The position numbers and the translations under genes were made by a program. The notes under the pieces are model-generated. The model did not search any database. It was not told the origin of the DNA and saw only the letters and a program-made list of their open reading frames with translations. From Desulfobaculum sp044987625 (GTDB lineage Bacteria > Desulfobacterota > Desulfovibrionia > Desulfovibrionales > Desulfovibrionaceae): a stretch of DNA of 64,000 nt. The stretch is taken from assembly GCF_044987625.1 (NCBI RefSeq), contig NZ_JBJDSB010000001.1, forward strand, positions 434,001 through 498,000, given 5' to 3'. How positions within the stretch are numbered: the first letter of the stretch is position 1; every line of letters begins with the position of its first letter. Of this stretch, positions 1 to 9,089 are shown one piece after another.

Positions 1-102
1 GAAGCGCTCCACATACAGCTTGGGCAGCAGCTTGATAAAGGTGGGCCAATACCGCAGGCCAAGGGCCACACTCTGGCGGAATCCAAGTTTTTTTTCGTCC
101 AT
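1..102 (-). CDS. 5' end of an unidentified gene, cut by the window edge
   Basis: Only the first 34 codons are visible. The peptide starts MDEKKLGFRQ and continues with hydrophobic and basic residues (RYWPTFIKLLPKLY). An ATG at 102 is preceded by an AGAGGG Shine-Dalgarno sequence a few bases upstream. It lies 11 bases after the stop of the neighbouring glycosyltransferase on the same strand, so it is probably the next gene of the same long operon. I do not recognise the family from so short a piece. There is no obvious signal peptide. Confidence 0.6.
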   Translation of the reverse strand, partial: MDEKKLGFRQSVALGLRYWPTFIKLLPKLYVERF

Positions 103-113
103 GCCCTCTGTCC

Positions 114-1109
114 TTACACCCGTTCGTAGGCGTCTCCGCCCCCGGCAAGCCGTCCAAGAAGCCGCGTCATGCAGTACAGGGCCAGCACCCGGTAGGTGAT
201 GCGCAGATGAAACAGCCCCAGCCCCGGGTCCACCTGCCGCACGCGGCGCGCATCGCGCCACAGGGGCAGCACCAGTGCCGCCCGCAGAAACAGCCGCGCC
301 CAGTCCCGCAGGGTAAAGCGGTAGGAGTAAAACGCCCGCACATCGCGGTCCACCCGGCGCATAACGCGCCGCTTCTTCTTGCGCACAAAGGCTTCCGCGT
401 CACCGGCGTGGATGTGCACCACCCCGGCCCGGACCTTGGCGAACGCTCTGCGTCCGCTCTTGACCAACAGGTGCACCACATCCACATGCAAAAACGGCGC
501 ATGCGGCACACGCATCAGGTCCGCCCGTCGCACAATGAAGCCGTTGGCCCCAAGGGGCGGAATACGGTCCGGGTCCGTCAGCACCGCTTTAATGTAGTCT
601 CCCCTGTCCTCCTCGGTGCGTGGCGCTCCCGTCCAGTCGCCGGTGACGGCGGAAAATCTGTCGTAATAGCCAAGGTACAGCGCCACAGGGTCGTCCCCGC
701 CAATGGCGGCGCAATAGCGCGTGGGCACGCTGTCCCCCTCGCGCGCCAGATAGTTAAGCGGCTCGCTGGCGCAGATGTCCGGGTCGGCAAAGGGCGCTGT
801 CATTCGCGTCAGCCAGTCCGCGCCGACAAGGACGTTGTCGCTGTCGAGGCAGCACACAAGCTCCCCGCGCGCGGCGGCAAAACCAATGGGGCGGCCCTTG
901 GGATGAATGACGTGCGGATTCTCCAACACCGTCGCGCCATACTCCTGCGCCACCTCACGCGTGCCATCCGTGGAGCCGCCGTCAAGGATGAGTACCTCCA
1001 CAGCCTCTGGCGGATAGTCCTGCGCCGCAATGGACGTCAGGCACTCCCGCAGCACCGCCGCGCAGTTGTAGGTAGGAATCACGAAGGACACCACGGAATG
1101 CGCGCTCAC
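114..1109 (-). CDS. GT2 family glycosyltransferase
   Basis: Predicted 331-residue cytoplasmic glycosyltransferase that would add a sugar from a nucleotide donor to a lipid-linked glycan. The GT-A fold opens with VVSFVIPTYN near residue 10. It has the DGGSTDGT nucleotide-binding segment and a DSD metal-binding motif (CLDSDN). The C-terminus has a basic then hydrophobic stretch that may touch the membrane. I chose a GTG start at 1109: it overlaps the asnB stop as GTGA and has GGAGG about ten bases upstream. An in-frame ATG at 1151 lies deep inside asnB and is less likely. Family assignment is firm; donor and acceptor are unknown. Confidence 0.85.
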   Translation of the reverse strand: MSAHSVVSFVIPTYNCAAVLRECLTSIAAQDYPPEAVEVLILDGGSTDGTREVAQEYGATVLENPHVIHPKGRPIGFAAARGELVCCLDSDNVLVGADWLTRMTAPFADPDICASEPLNYLAREGDSVPTRYCAAIGGDDPVALYLGYYDRFSAVTGDWTGAPRTEEDRGDYIKAVLTDPDRIPPLGANGFIVRRADLMRVPHAPFLHVDVVHLLVKSGRRAFAKVRAGVVHIHAGDAEAFVRKKKRRVMRRVDRDVRAFYSYRFTLRDWARLFLRAALVLPLWRDARRVRQVDPGLGLFHLRITYRVLALYCMTRLLGRLAGGGDAYERV

Positions 1110-2974
1110 AGATACGCCCTCCTCCACTGCATGTAGACCAGCATGGCCCACAGCAGCTTTCTGTTGTCCCGGCGGCCGTCCACGTGCTCCTCAATGCGGC
1201 GCGTCACGTAGCCGGGGGCAAAGTGCCCGCACGCGGCAAGCTCACTTTCGGCCAACGCCTCGCGCATGATTCCGGCAAGCTCGCGCCGCAGCCAGCGCCC
1301 AAGGGGAAAGCCAAAGCCCTGCTTGGAGCGGTGCACAATCTCGCGCGGCAAATACCGCTCCGCCACCGTGCGCAGCACGCTCTTGGTCCGCCGCCAGCCC
1401 CACTTGTAGCGCACGGGCAGGGCGTGGACATAGCGCGCAAAATCATGATCCAAATACGGAGCGCGCACCTCAAGGGCGTTGGCCATGCTGGCGAGGTCCA
1501 CCTTGTGCATGATGTCGCCGGGCAGATACCATTCAAGGTCCGCGCGCTCCACGCGGCGGCTGGTCGGCGCGCCCGGCAGAAATTCAGCTTCGGCCTCACG
1601 CGGAAAGCGCGGTGCGGCCAGCGCGCCATCGGCAAACAGCCCTTCGCGCTCGCGCGCCATCACATGGGCCTGCCACTCAAAGTGCCGCTCCAGCACCGGC
1701 AGGCCAAGCCCCGCCGTAAACCGCCGCAAACGGAAATCAAGGCTGAAGTCCTTATACGAGGTAGGCAGCAGATCCACACCCCGCCGCACTCCGGAAAACA
1801 CCATTCGCGGCAGCCAGCCCACGGTCCCGGCAAGAGCATGGGCAAGGTGCGTGGGATAGCCGTAAAAAAGCTCGTCCGCGCCATCACCGCCAAGGGCCAC
1901 GGTCACATGCTCACGCGTCAGGCGCGAGAGGAGATACGTCGGCACCAGCGACATATCCGCAAAAGGTTCATCCAGCAGCGCGCCGATGTCCCCCGCCACC
2001 GCGCGCGCGTGCCCCTCCTGCATGGGCAGATAGGTATGCTCCGTGCCAAGGTGCTCCGCCGCCATGCGTGAATAGCGGCTCTCGTCAAAGGACGGATCGT
2101 CGTGCACCACGGAAAAGGTCCGAATGCGTGGATGCTCGCGCGCGGCAAGGGCGGCCACAAGGCTGGAATCAATGCCGCCGCTCAGGAACACCCCGAGGGG
2201 CACGTCCGCCTCCAGCCTGTCGGCCACCGCGCGGGTGAGGGCGCGGTCCACACCGTCCACGGCCTGTGCGTAGGTGACGCCGTTGAGCGACCCCGCCGCG
2301 CCATCAAGGCTCCAATAGCGCCTGCGCTCCACGCGCCGGGTGGCCGCGTCAAAGACCAGCATCTCACCGGGGCACAGCTTGGACCATCCGGCAAAGGCAC
2401 ACTGCGGCGCAGGGATGTAGCCCAACACAAAATACGTCGATAGCGCGCCCACATCCTCACTGAGGGGGACTGCGCCGCGCATGGCCTTCATTTCGGACGT
2501 AAAGGCCAGTGCCCCACCCTCGCGCCGCCAGTAGAGTGGCTTCTCGCCAAAGCGGTCGCGCGCAAGGATAAGCCGCCGCCGCGTGCGGTCCCACAAAGCA
2601 AAAGCGAACATGCCGCTCAGGCGCTCCACAAAATCGTCGCCCCACTCCAAATACGCGGCCGGGATGACCTCCGTATCCGAGTGGCCGATGAAGCTATAGC
2701 CGCGGGCGGTAAGCTCGGCCCGCAGCACGCGGTGGTTGTAGATTTCGCCGTTAAAGACCACCACAGCGCGGCGCGTGGCATCGTGCATGGGCTGACGGCC
2801 ATTCTCGGACAGGTCAATAATGGACAACCGCCGGTGCCCAAGGAGCACGCCCTCGTCCTCCCACACGCCGGACTGGTCCGGCCCCCGGTGGGCGATGGCG
2901 TCGAGCATTGTGGTAAAGGTTCCAGCGTCTACGCCAAAGGCGGACGGCTCCACCATGCCAAGGATGCCGCACAT
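1106..2974 (-). CDS. asnB: AsnB-type glutamine amidotransferase (asparagine synthase family)
   Basis: Protein of 622 residues. The start is fixed by MCGILG, where Cys2 becomes the N-terminal nucleophile of the class II glutaminase domain (about 1-215, with GHRRLS and NGEIYN at 75-80). The synthetase domain follows, with the PP-loop SGGIDSS at 265-271. The family moves glutamine ammonia onto an adenylated carboxylate. In a glycan locus such enzymes may amidate uronic acids or other sugar carboxylates rather than make free asparagine; that role is inference from context. The ATG lies one base after the stop of the upstream SGNH hydrolase, and its own stop overlaps the downstream GT2 start, so the three are translationally coupled. 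Confidence 0.88.
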   Translation of the reverse strand: MCGILGMVEPSAFGVDAGTFTTMLDAIAHRGPDQSGVWEDEGVLLGHRRLSIIDLSENGRQPMHDATRRAVVVFNGEIYNHRVLRAELTARGYSFIGHSDTEVIPAAYLEWGDDFVERLSGMFAFALWDRTRRRLILARDRFGEKPLYWRREGGALAFTSEMKAMRGAVPLSEDVGALSTYFVLGYIPAPQCAFAGWSKLCPGEMLVFDAATRRVERRRYWSLDGAAGSLNGVTYAQAVDGVDRALTRAVADRLEADVPLGVFLSGGIDSSLVAALAAREHPRIRTFSVVHDDPSFDESRYSRMAAEHLGTEHTYLPMQEGHARAVAGDIGALLDEPFADMSLVPTYLLSRLTREHVTVALGGDGADELFYGYPTHLAHALAGTVGWLPRMVFSGVRRGVDLLPTSYKDFSLDFRLRRFTAGLGLPVLERHFEWQAHVMAREREGLFADGALAAPRFPREAEAEFLPGAPTSRRVERADLEWYLPGDIMHKVDLASMANALEVRAPYLDHDFARYVHALPVRYKWGWRRTKSVLRTVAERYLPREIVHRSKQGFGFPLGRWLRRELAGIMREALAESELAACGHFAPGYVTRRIEEHVDGRRDNRKLLWAMLVYMQWRRAYL

Positions 2975-2975
2975 G

Positions 2976-4022
2976 CTACGCGCCCCCATCCGTGGCGGCG
3001 ACGGAGGTCGCCTTGTCCTTGGGAGCAACAACAGCGCTCAGCAGTTTGCTCCGCTGGAGCGTGTCGTACAGGGCCGCAGCAATAACGGCGTCCCCCGGCG
3101 GGTGCAGATGGATGCCATCCTTACGGAAATAGGTTTCGCGCACCACTTTGCGCGGCAGGGCATCAAAGATGCGCTCCAGGTCGCACAGCGCCGCGCCGCG
3201 CTCCTGCGCCACCTCGCGCACAATGGCGTTGTAGCGGCGGTGGGTGGGGATGAGGTCCGCAAGGTCATGCAGCCAGCGCAGTTTGAGGTACTCCGGTTCC
3301 TTACCGCGTTCATGGGATGTGGGAGCGGTCAGCAAAACGGGCGAGGCCCCGGCGGCGCGGCACATATCCACCATGGCCTCCATGTTGGCGCGGTAGTCCG
3401 CCTCGGTGACGCGATTTGTACCAAGGGTAATCACGCCGGGCTTGACGAGGTTGGTCGCCCACAGCTTGTTCATAAGCTGCACGACCCGCAGGTGGCTGAG
3501 ACCCATGGGCAACAGCACAGACGAGATGTCCTTGTCCTCCACCCCAAAACTGGCCCAGTGGTCATTCCAGCCAAAGTAGATGGTCACCACCTTGGGCTGA
3601 AGCGGCAACACGTCGCGCGCCACCTGCACACGCCCCTGATAGGACGACCACCCGGCCACACCGGCGTTGAGGTACGGCACGCTCTTGCCGGGGCTTTCAG
3701 CCGCCACCAGCTCCGCAAACTGTGTGTCGTAGGAACCAATCTGCGTGCAGGAATCGCCCACAAAGACGATGCGCGGCGGATCCTCCCGCGCCTTCTGGAA
3801 TGAATCCGCGTAGTCCTTGGTCACCCAAAACAGGTCATCATCAATGGTGTAGGCCTCGCGGATGGCCTTGGGGTGCGGCCAGCCGAACTGCACCTGCGTC
3901 AGGTACGGCTCAAAGGACCACCCGGCAATGCGCAAGGTCGCCTCCACCAGCCCCACGGCAAACAGTACCGACACAGCAACAAGCGCAAGGGCGATACGCC
4001 ACCGCCGGAAACCACCACTCAT
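2976..4022 (-). CDS. SGNH/GDSL-family hydrolase or esterase, membrane-anchored
   Basis: Protein of 348 residues with an N-terminal signal anchor (about 9-27, after GFRRWR) and a probably periplasmic catalytic domain. The SGNH signatures are visible: VFVGDSC with Ser91, GWND at 151-154, and DGIH with Asp302 and His305. The family adds or removes O-acyl groups, including on extracellular polysaccharides. Neither activity can be told from sequence. The ATG at 4022 overlaps the upstream stop (ATGA) and is preceded by AAGGAGGA. Position between glycosyltransferases and asnB suggests glycan acetyl modification (inference). Confidence 0.82.
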   Translation of the reverse strand: MSGGFRRWRIALALVAVSVLFAVGLVEATLRIAGWSFEPYLTQVQFGWPHPKAIREAYTIDDDLFWVTKDYADSFQKAREDPPRIVFVGDSCTQIGSYDTQFAELVAAESPGKSVPYLNAGVAGWSSYQGRVQVARDVLPLQPKVVTIYFGWNDHWASFGVEDKDISSVLLPMGLSHLRVVQLMNKLWATNLVKPGVITLGTNRVTEADYRANMEAMVDMCRAAGASPVLLTAPTSHERGKEPEYLKLRWLHDLADLIPTHRRYNAIVREVAQERGAALCDLERIFDALPRKVVRETYFRKDGIHLHPPGDAVIAAALYDTLQRSKLLSAVVAPKDKATSVAATDGGA

Positions 4023-4768
4023 GATGCGTCCTCCTTGTGGGCCTGTGCAGGGATAACCGTCTCCGCCGTCCATGGCCGCCGTGCGCCGCGCCGCCGCAGT
4101 TCACGCGCAAAAAAGCAGAGAATGCGCCAGCCCGTGGGCAGCGCCTTGAAGTGCGTTGTCCCGGCCAGCCGCCCGCCCTCACGCACGGGGAATTCCGCGC
4201 GCGGCAGGCGCATGCGGTAGGCGCGCACCACCATTTCCAAATCAATGCTCACGCCGCTGCGCTCCAGCCCCATGCGCCAGAAGGCGGCGGTGGTAATGCC
4301 GCGCACGCCGTGGAGCACATCGCCAATGCGCGCGCCTTCGCGCTTCCATACCAGCGCGGCGGCAAGGGCCAGCCCCTGCACAAACCATTTGCGCGGGCGA
4401 AAGAAGGTGTCGTCCTCCTCATTACGCCCGCCGGGCGCGTTGCGGCTGGCCACCACCAACTGCGCCCCGGCGTCGAAGGCTTCGCGAAAGCGCAACACGC
4501 AGGCGGGGTCAATGCTGCCCTTGGGGTGAAAGAACACTATGGCGTCGCCCGTACACTGCTCCACAGCCTCAAAATACGCCGCGTTGTAGCCCTTGCGGCG
4601 TTGGGCGCGCACGTCCACGCCCTGCTCCCGCAGGTATTCCACCGTGCCGTCGTCACTGCCGCCATCCAGAGCAAACACCTCGTCAAAGGCGTCCATGGGC
4701 AGGCGCAAAATGTCATGACGGCATCCGTCCACCTCGTTCCAGCACAATATGCACAGCGTCAGCCGCAT
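4019..4768 (-). CDS. small GT2 glycosyltransferase with an HPKGS motif
   Basis: A 249-residue protein starting MRLTLCILCWNE, with the DGGSDDGT segment of GT2 enzymes at about 35-42. Where most relatives carry a DXD metal motif it reads VFFHPKGS (HPKGS at 81-85). This variant is compatible with a Dpm1-like fold but makes donor use uncertain. There are no clear membrane spans; one hydrophobic patch lies near LALAAALVW. The ATG at 4768 overlaps the upstream oxidoreductase stop by ten bases, with GGGGAG just upstream. An upstream in-frame ATG would run far into the neighbour and was rejected. Confidence 0.78.
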   Translation of the reverse strand: MRLTLCILCWNEVDGCRHDILRLPMDAFDEVFALDGGSDDGTVEYLREQGVDVRAQRRKGYNAAYFEAVEQCTGDAIVFFHPKGSIDPACVLRFREAFDAGAQLVVASRNAPGGRNEEDDTFFRPRKWFVQGLALAAALVWKREGARIGDVLHGVRGITTAAFWRMGLERSGVSIDLEMVVRAYRMRLPRAEFPVREGGRLAGTTHFKALPTGWRILCFFARELRRRGARRPWTAETVIPAQAHKEDAS

Positions 4769-5979
4769 GCACGCTCCCCGCCGCAGTCCCGCGCAGTCAT
4801 CCGGTCCGCCATGGCAAGGGCGCGGGCCACCGCCACATCGGAATTCACATGCTCCCACTCGCCCCAACGGCCAAGGCCGGTAATGCCCATCCCCTCGGCC
4901 CAGCCAAGGATACGCCGCATGCGCTCCGGCTTGCGGACGGTATTCAGCGGATAGGCGTACTCATGCGCAAAGCCTTCGCCCTGCGGCGCGCGGTGCAGGG
5001 CCGTCTCGGTCCAGCCGCCGCGCGAGCCGGGCAGGAAATTCTGCCGCCACAGTTCGCGGTGGTGCGCCACATTCTCGTCCGGCACATACACCCAGTGCGC
5101 CCGCGTTTGTGGCCGCTCCGCCACAGGAGTCACACGCACACCCACATGGCGCAGGGCCGCCATGTCCCCCGCCACGGCATCCGGCACCCCCGGAAACTCC
5201 CGCCACAACGGCCACGGGATGGTGGTGACGATACGCTCCGCGCGCCACTGGCCGTTCACCGTCAGGGTGCCCGCCTCCACAGCGCGCACAGGGGTTGCGG
5301 TTTGAAGCCGGTCCCCCAGCGCCTCGGCCATGCGCAGCCACACCTCGCCGTAGCCCGCCGCGCGCGGATAATAGAACGCGGCATGCGCCGGAACCTTCCC
5401 CACCGGCCGCCGCGCAAGGCAACTCTCGATGCTGTCGCGCAGGGAGACGTCCGGGAGCTTCTCCAACCAGTACGTGCCAAGGCGCGACAGGTCTTCGCCC
5501 CACAGCTTGCGGTTGTAGGGCAACATGTATTCGTCAGCGATGCGCCGGCCCAGCTTCCACACAATCCAGTCCTCAAACCCTGTGGGCCGCGGCGCTCCCG
5601 TGGTGCATCCGGCCTCGGCAATGGAAACCAAAAACGCCACCTGCTCCTCCAGCGGCAGCTGCCAGAGGTTCGCCTCAAAGGGATAGTCCATCTCCACGCC
5701 CTTGTAGCGGATGGTGGAGCGGCGCTCATGCCGCGCCCACTCGCTTTGGGGCATGAAGGAAAAGAGCAGGTCCAGCACCGCCGGGTCGCGCACATCAAGG
5801 AAGTGCCCTCCGCCGATGTCGCAGGCCGCGCCATCCACCTGCGCACTGCGGCACAGCCCGCCGGCCTCCTCCTCGGCCTCCAGGACGACGAAGGAGTCCT
5901 CGCCCCGGCGCAGAAGCCCATGGGCAAAAGCAAGGCCTGACGGCCCCGCACCGAGGATGGCAAACCGGACATGCTTCAC
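4759..5979 (-). CDS. FAD-dependent oxidoreductase, amine oxidase/UDP-galactopyranose mutase-like
   Basis: Protein of 406 residues with an N-terminal FAD-binding Rossmann motif (GAGPSG at 10-15), an acidic ribose-binding strand ending LEAEEE, and a GGLCRS segment just after. This layout is shared by protoporphyrinogen-oxidase-like enzymes and UDP-galactopyranose mutases, which act on sugar nucleotides in surface-glycan loci. A mutase or sugar desaturase role is plausible but not shown. Translation starts at GTG 5979 with AGGGAG about eight bases upstream. It follows a 95-base gap, one of the longer breaks in this operon. Confidence 0.75.
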   Translation of the reverse strand: MKHVRFAILGAGPSGLAFAHGLLRRGEDSFVVLEAEEEAGGLCRSAQVDGAACDIGGGHFLDVRDPAVLDLLFSFMPQSEWARHERRSTIRYKGVEMDYPFEANLWQLPLEEQVAFLVSIAEAGCTTGAPRPTGFEDWIVWKLGRRIADEYMLPYNRKLWGEDLSRLGTYWLEKLPDVSLRDSIESCLARRPVGKVPAHAAFYYPRAAGYGEVWLRMAEALGDRLQTATPVRAVEAGTLTVNGQWRAERIVTTIPWPLWREFPGVPDAVAGDMAALRHVGVRVTPVAERPQTRAHWVYVPDENVAHHRELWRQNFLPGSRGGWTETALHRAPQGEGFAHEYAYPLNTVRKPERMRRILGWAEGMGITGLGRWGEWEHVNSDVAVARALAMADRMTARDCGGERACG

Positions 5980-6074
5980 GGGCGCGCTCCCTGCCGAACA
6001 ATGGCGGTTCTTTGAAACATTTCAGAGATTCATGCCACAATACACGCTCCGCACCACTGCGCCAAGGCGGGGCG

Positions 6075-9000
6075 TCATCTTTTCGGGTCCGGGACCTGCG
6101 CGCGCTGCATCAGCGCCGCCTCGTCCACGCGCACCGCCCACTTGGGTTTCATGCCCGAAAAGCGAAGCGTCACCGGCAAAACCTGCGGCGACATCAGCCA
6201 CGATGGGGCGGCATCCAGCGGAACAATATACGTCCCACTGCCACCGGAAAACGTCACGCTGTGTCCGGGACCGTCGCCCCACCGGGCCTCAACACGCCCC
6301 ACCGCGCCGGGAACGTTGTACCGCAGGCGCAGCACAAGCAGCCCGGCACCGCGCCCGGTTGCGTCGTCCCCGCCGGGGACGATGGTCACGGCGTCGCGTC
6401 CATTCTTGGGGCGCAGCCAGCCGCCAGTGACAGGAACATCCGGCTCCGGCTTCACAGCGCAGGCCGTCACGGGCCGCATCTGGTCAGCAAGGCTGGCCTC
6501 GGACTGCCCCCACGAGGCCGGCAAACGCTCCACGTCGCGCTGGTAAAACGCCCTGTTCCACAGCGACAGGGCCGTCTCGTCCACCATACGCGCCACGGTC
6601 ACGCCGCCGGGGATGGCCTTGGCGCGGTCCACCACATCGGGCCGCAGCAAAAAGACCAGCCCGTACCACTCACAGGGCACGTAATTTTCCATAACGTAGC
6701 GGTAAACAAGATGGGCGCGCAGGGCGGCAGTGCCACCGTTGTGGTTTTGGTTGTCGGCGTAGGCAAGGACAAGGGGCGGCGGGTCCGCGCTCAGCCGCGC
6801 CACGGCGCGGCGCTGCTGGCCGGGATGCGGCATGTTGTACACGGCGGGAATGTTCACGGGGACACGCTTCCGAAAATAGAAGTACTGCGCGTTGTGGTTG
6901 GTCATGTCAAAATACGTCTCGCCGCGGCGCAAAACGGCGTCCAGAAGCATCCGCACCTTTTGCAGGCGGTTCATGTGCCGCGCCTCGCGGTCGGGGCGCT
7001 TTTTGATATAAAAGGTCTGCAGGCTGGGGATGCCGATGTCCGCGCCCTCGAACAGCGGCTCGGAATAGCGCGGCATATGAAACAGCGCCTGCACGCGGGC
7101 CTGTGGCAAAAATTGCCAAAACCCGTAGACCATACCCACCACTCCGGCGGCAAGGGCCAGCCCCCACAGCCGCCGCGCCTTGGGCCATCCGCGCCGCCGC
7201 GCAAAAAGCACAAGGGGAAGCAGCGCGCCCATGGCCCACATGGTGGCCACACCCGGCCGCGACATGCCGGAACCAATGCTCCCGGCTGAGCGCACCACAA
7301 ACAGCACCATCAAGACGCTCACGGGCACCGCCACAACGGCAAGGCGCTCCCAATGCGGGCGCCCCCAGTCGCGCACCAGTAGCACCACAGGGACGACAGC
7401 CATAAAGATGAAGCCAAAGCGGAGGAACTCCCACAGCCCCGGTGCGGTCTTAACCGTGGGCTTGGCCAGCGTCAGCGACCACGGCAGGGAGTTGGCCACA
7501 TCGTTGACCTGCGCATTCTCCAGCCCATAGCGCACCGCGCCGAAGATGATGCTCCCAAGGGGGGTCAGGAACAGCACCCCCACCGCCACAGCCGTCCCCA
7601 CCACGGCAACGCGCGCCAGCAGAGCGCGCTCACTGCGCAGCGCCCCCCACAAAGCCATGCCGCCAAGGGGAAACGTCGCCAGCACCAATAAGCCCCCCTG
7701 TCCGGGCGCAAACAGCACCAACGCCGTGCCTATGGCCACCCACGCGGCCAGCCACCACGACGGCGACAGCCGCCACCAGAGGAGCGCCAATCCGCACAGG
7801 CCCACAGTGAGCACGGCGTGAATGCGCAGCAAGCCATCAAGAGGCAAAAAGATGATGCACACCAGCGCCGGAATGCGCCCCGCCACGCGCGAGACTGCTG
7901 CATACACGGGCAGCAGCAACAGCAGCATCTGCATGTTGCGCGCAAGGAAGAACGTCCCGGTCGAGCCATCGCCAAACAGGTCCGTGAAAAACATCTTGCA
8001 GTAGCTGACCAAGCCCCGAACAGGGTCGAAGTCCACATACGGCAGTGCGCCGTGCTCCTTCAGCATCCACCACGGCAGCAGTTGCTCGCCGGTGTGGTAG
8101 TCGCTGCGCTCCAGATGCGGGATCATACTCCCCGAAGCCTTCATGAAAAACACCGCCGCGCACACGCACGCCGGAGACAGGGCGGCAAAAAGTCCGGCGC
8201 CCCCCTTGCGGCTGCGCAGCGTCACCCGGACAAGGTCCGCGTACGCTCCGGCCAGCATCACCGCCGTGAAGCCTTCCAGCGCATGCCCACGGGCAAAGGT
8301 GTACTCCACGCCATCCACCATCCACGGCAACGGGAGCAGGAGCAGGAGAATGCACGGTACGGGAATTTGCACGGCCACAAGGAGCCACCGCAGGCGCCGC
8401 CGCACAGCCGCCCGCCGCCCGCCAATCACGGCGCTCAGGGCCGCGCTTGCCGCGCCAACCAGTCCGCCGGTGGTCAGGGCCGTCATGGCCTGCGGCGCGT
8501 GCAGACCGGGCGCGTCAAATACAAGCCGGTCCGCCACCGCCATAACGCCCACTCCGGCGGCCATGCCCATCAGTCCCATCACGGCCACACCGCCAACAGC
8601 CTCGGTCAGCGCCGCCTCATCGCAGCGGCGTACCCGCCAGAGGACGATGCAGGTCAGCGCGCCCACACCCAGCGCGCCCGCGGCCGAGGCATACAGCAGA
8701 TGCTCCATGGCAGAGGTCAGCGTCACGCGCGAGGCCAACCACAACAGCGCGGGGACGGCCATCACCGCCAAAAGGCCAGCATACGGCTGCCCAAGCCCGC
8801 GCCGCAGGGCCTGTGCGCCAGCCCACGCGAGGGCGGCAAACGCCGCAAGAAAGGCCCCAACACCGCAGTAAAACGCCGCATAGTCGCCGCTCTTGGTCCA
8901 GCCCTGAAAGGCCAGATTCCCCGCCACAAAAAAGGAATAGTCCACCGGCGCATCCAGCATGCGCCAGCCTAAATACGCCGCGCCCGCGCCAACGCACAGC

Positions 9001-9089
9001 GCGGCAAGGGCAAGCTCCGGCAAGATGGCCCGTAGCCCCCCTGCGGCCATCTCGGCCCGGTTGGGGGCTTCCCGGAGTGTTTCGGTCAT
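6075..9089 (-). CDS. very large polytopic membrane protein, GT-C-like, unknown specificity
   Basis: Protein of 1004 residues. The first roughly 640 contain many predicted membrane spans. The rest is soluble and probably periplasmic, ending in a beta-rich segment (VEARWGDGPG onward). A phrase near the last span, GETYFDMTNHNAQYFYF, resembles the post-membrane region of hypothetical GT-C glycosyltransferases. The acidic DYHTGE loop is a candidate catalytic element. GT-C enzymes take sugars from polyprenyl-phosphate donors on the periplasmic side. The ATG at 9089 overlaps the upstream stop (ATGA). The longer reading from 9245 lies inside the neighbour and looks non-coding. The family is inferred from architecture only. 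Confidence 0.7.
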   Translation of the reverse strand: MTETLREAPNRAEMAAGGLRAILPELALAALCVGAGAAYLGWRMLDAPVDYSFFVAGNLAFQGWTKSGDYAAFYCGVGAFLAAFAALAWAGAQALRRGLGQPYAGLLAVMAVPALLWLASRVTLTSAMEHLLYASAAGALGVGALTCIVLWRVRRCDEAALTEAVGGVAVMGLMGMAAGVGVMAVADRLVFDAPGLHAPQAMTALTTGGLVGAASAALSAVIGGRRAAVRRRLRWLLVAVQIPVPCILLLLLPLPWMVDGVEYTFARGHALEGFTAVMLAGAYADLVRVTLRSRKGGAGLFAALSPACVCAAVFFMKASGSMIPHLERSDYHTGEQLLPWWMLKEHGALPYVDFDPVRGLVSYCKMFFTDLFGDGSTGTFFLARNMQMLLLLLPVYAAVSRVAGRIPALVCIIFLPLDGLLRIHAVLTVGLCGLALLWWRLSPSWWLAAWVAIGTALVLFAPGQGGLLVLATFPLGGMALWGALRSERALLARVAVVGTAVAVGVLFLTPLGSIIFGAVRYGLENAQVNDVANSLPWSLTLAKPTVKTAPGLWEFLRFGFIFMAVVPVVLLVRDWGRPHWERLAVVAVPVSVLMVLFVVRSAGSIGSGMSRPGVATMWAMGALLPLVLFARRRGWPKARRLWGLALAAGVVGMVYGFWQFLPQARVQALFHMPRYSEPLFEGADIGIPSLQTFYIKKRPDREARHMNRLQKVRMLLDAVLRRGETYFDMTNHNAQYFYFRKRVPVNIPAVYNMPHPGQQRRAVARLSADPPPLVLAYADNQNHNGGTAALRAHLVYRYVMENYVPCEWYGLVFLLRPDVVDRAKAIPGGVTVARMVDETALSLWNRAFYQRDVERLPASWGQSEASLADQMRPVTACAVKPEPDVPVTGGWLRPKNGRDAVTIVPGGDDATGRGAGLLVLRLRYNVPGAVGRVEARWGDGPGHSVTFSGGSGTYIVPLDAAPSWLMSPQVLPVTLRFSGMKPKWAVRVDEAALMQRAQVPDPKR

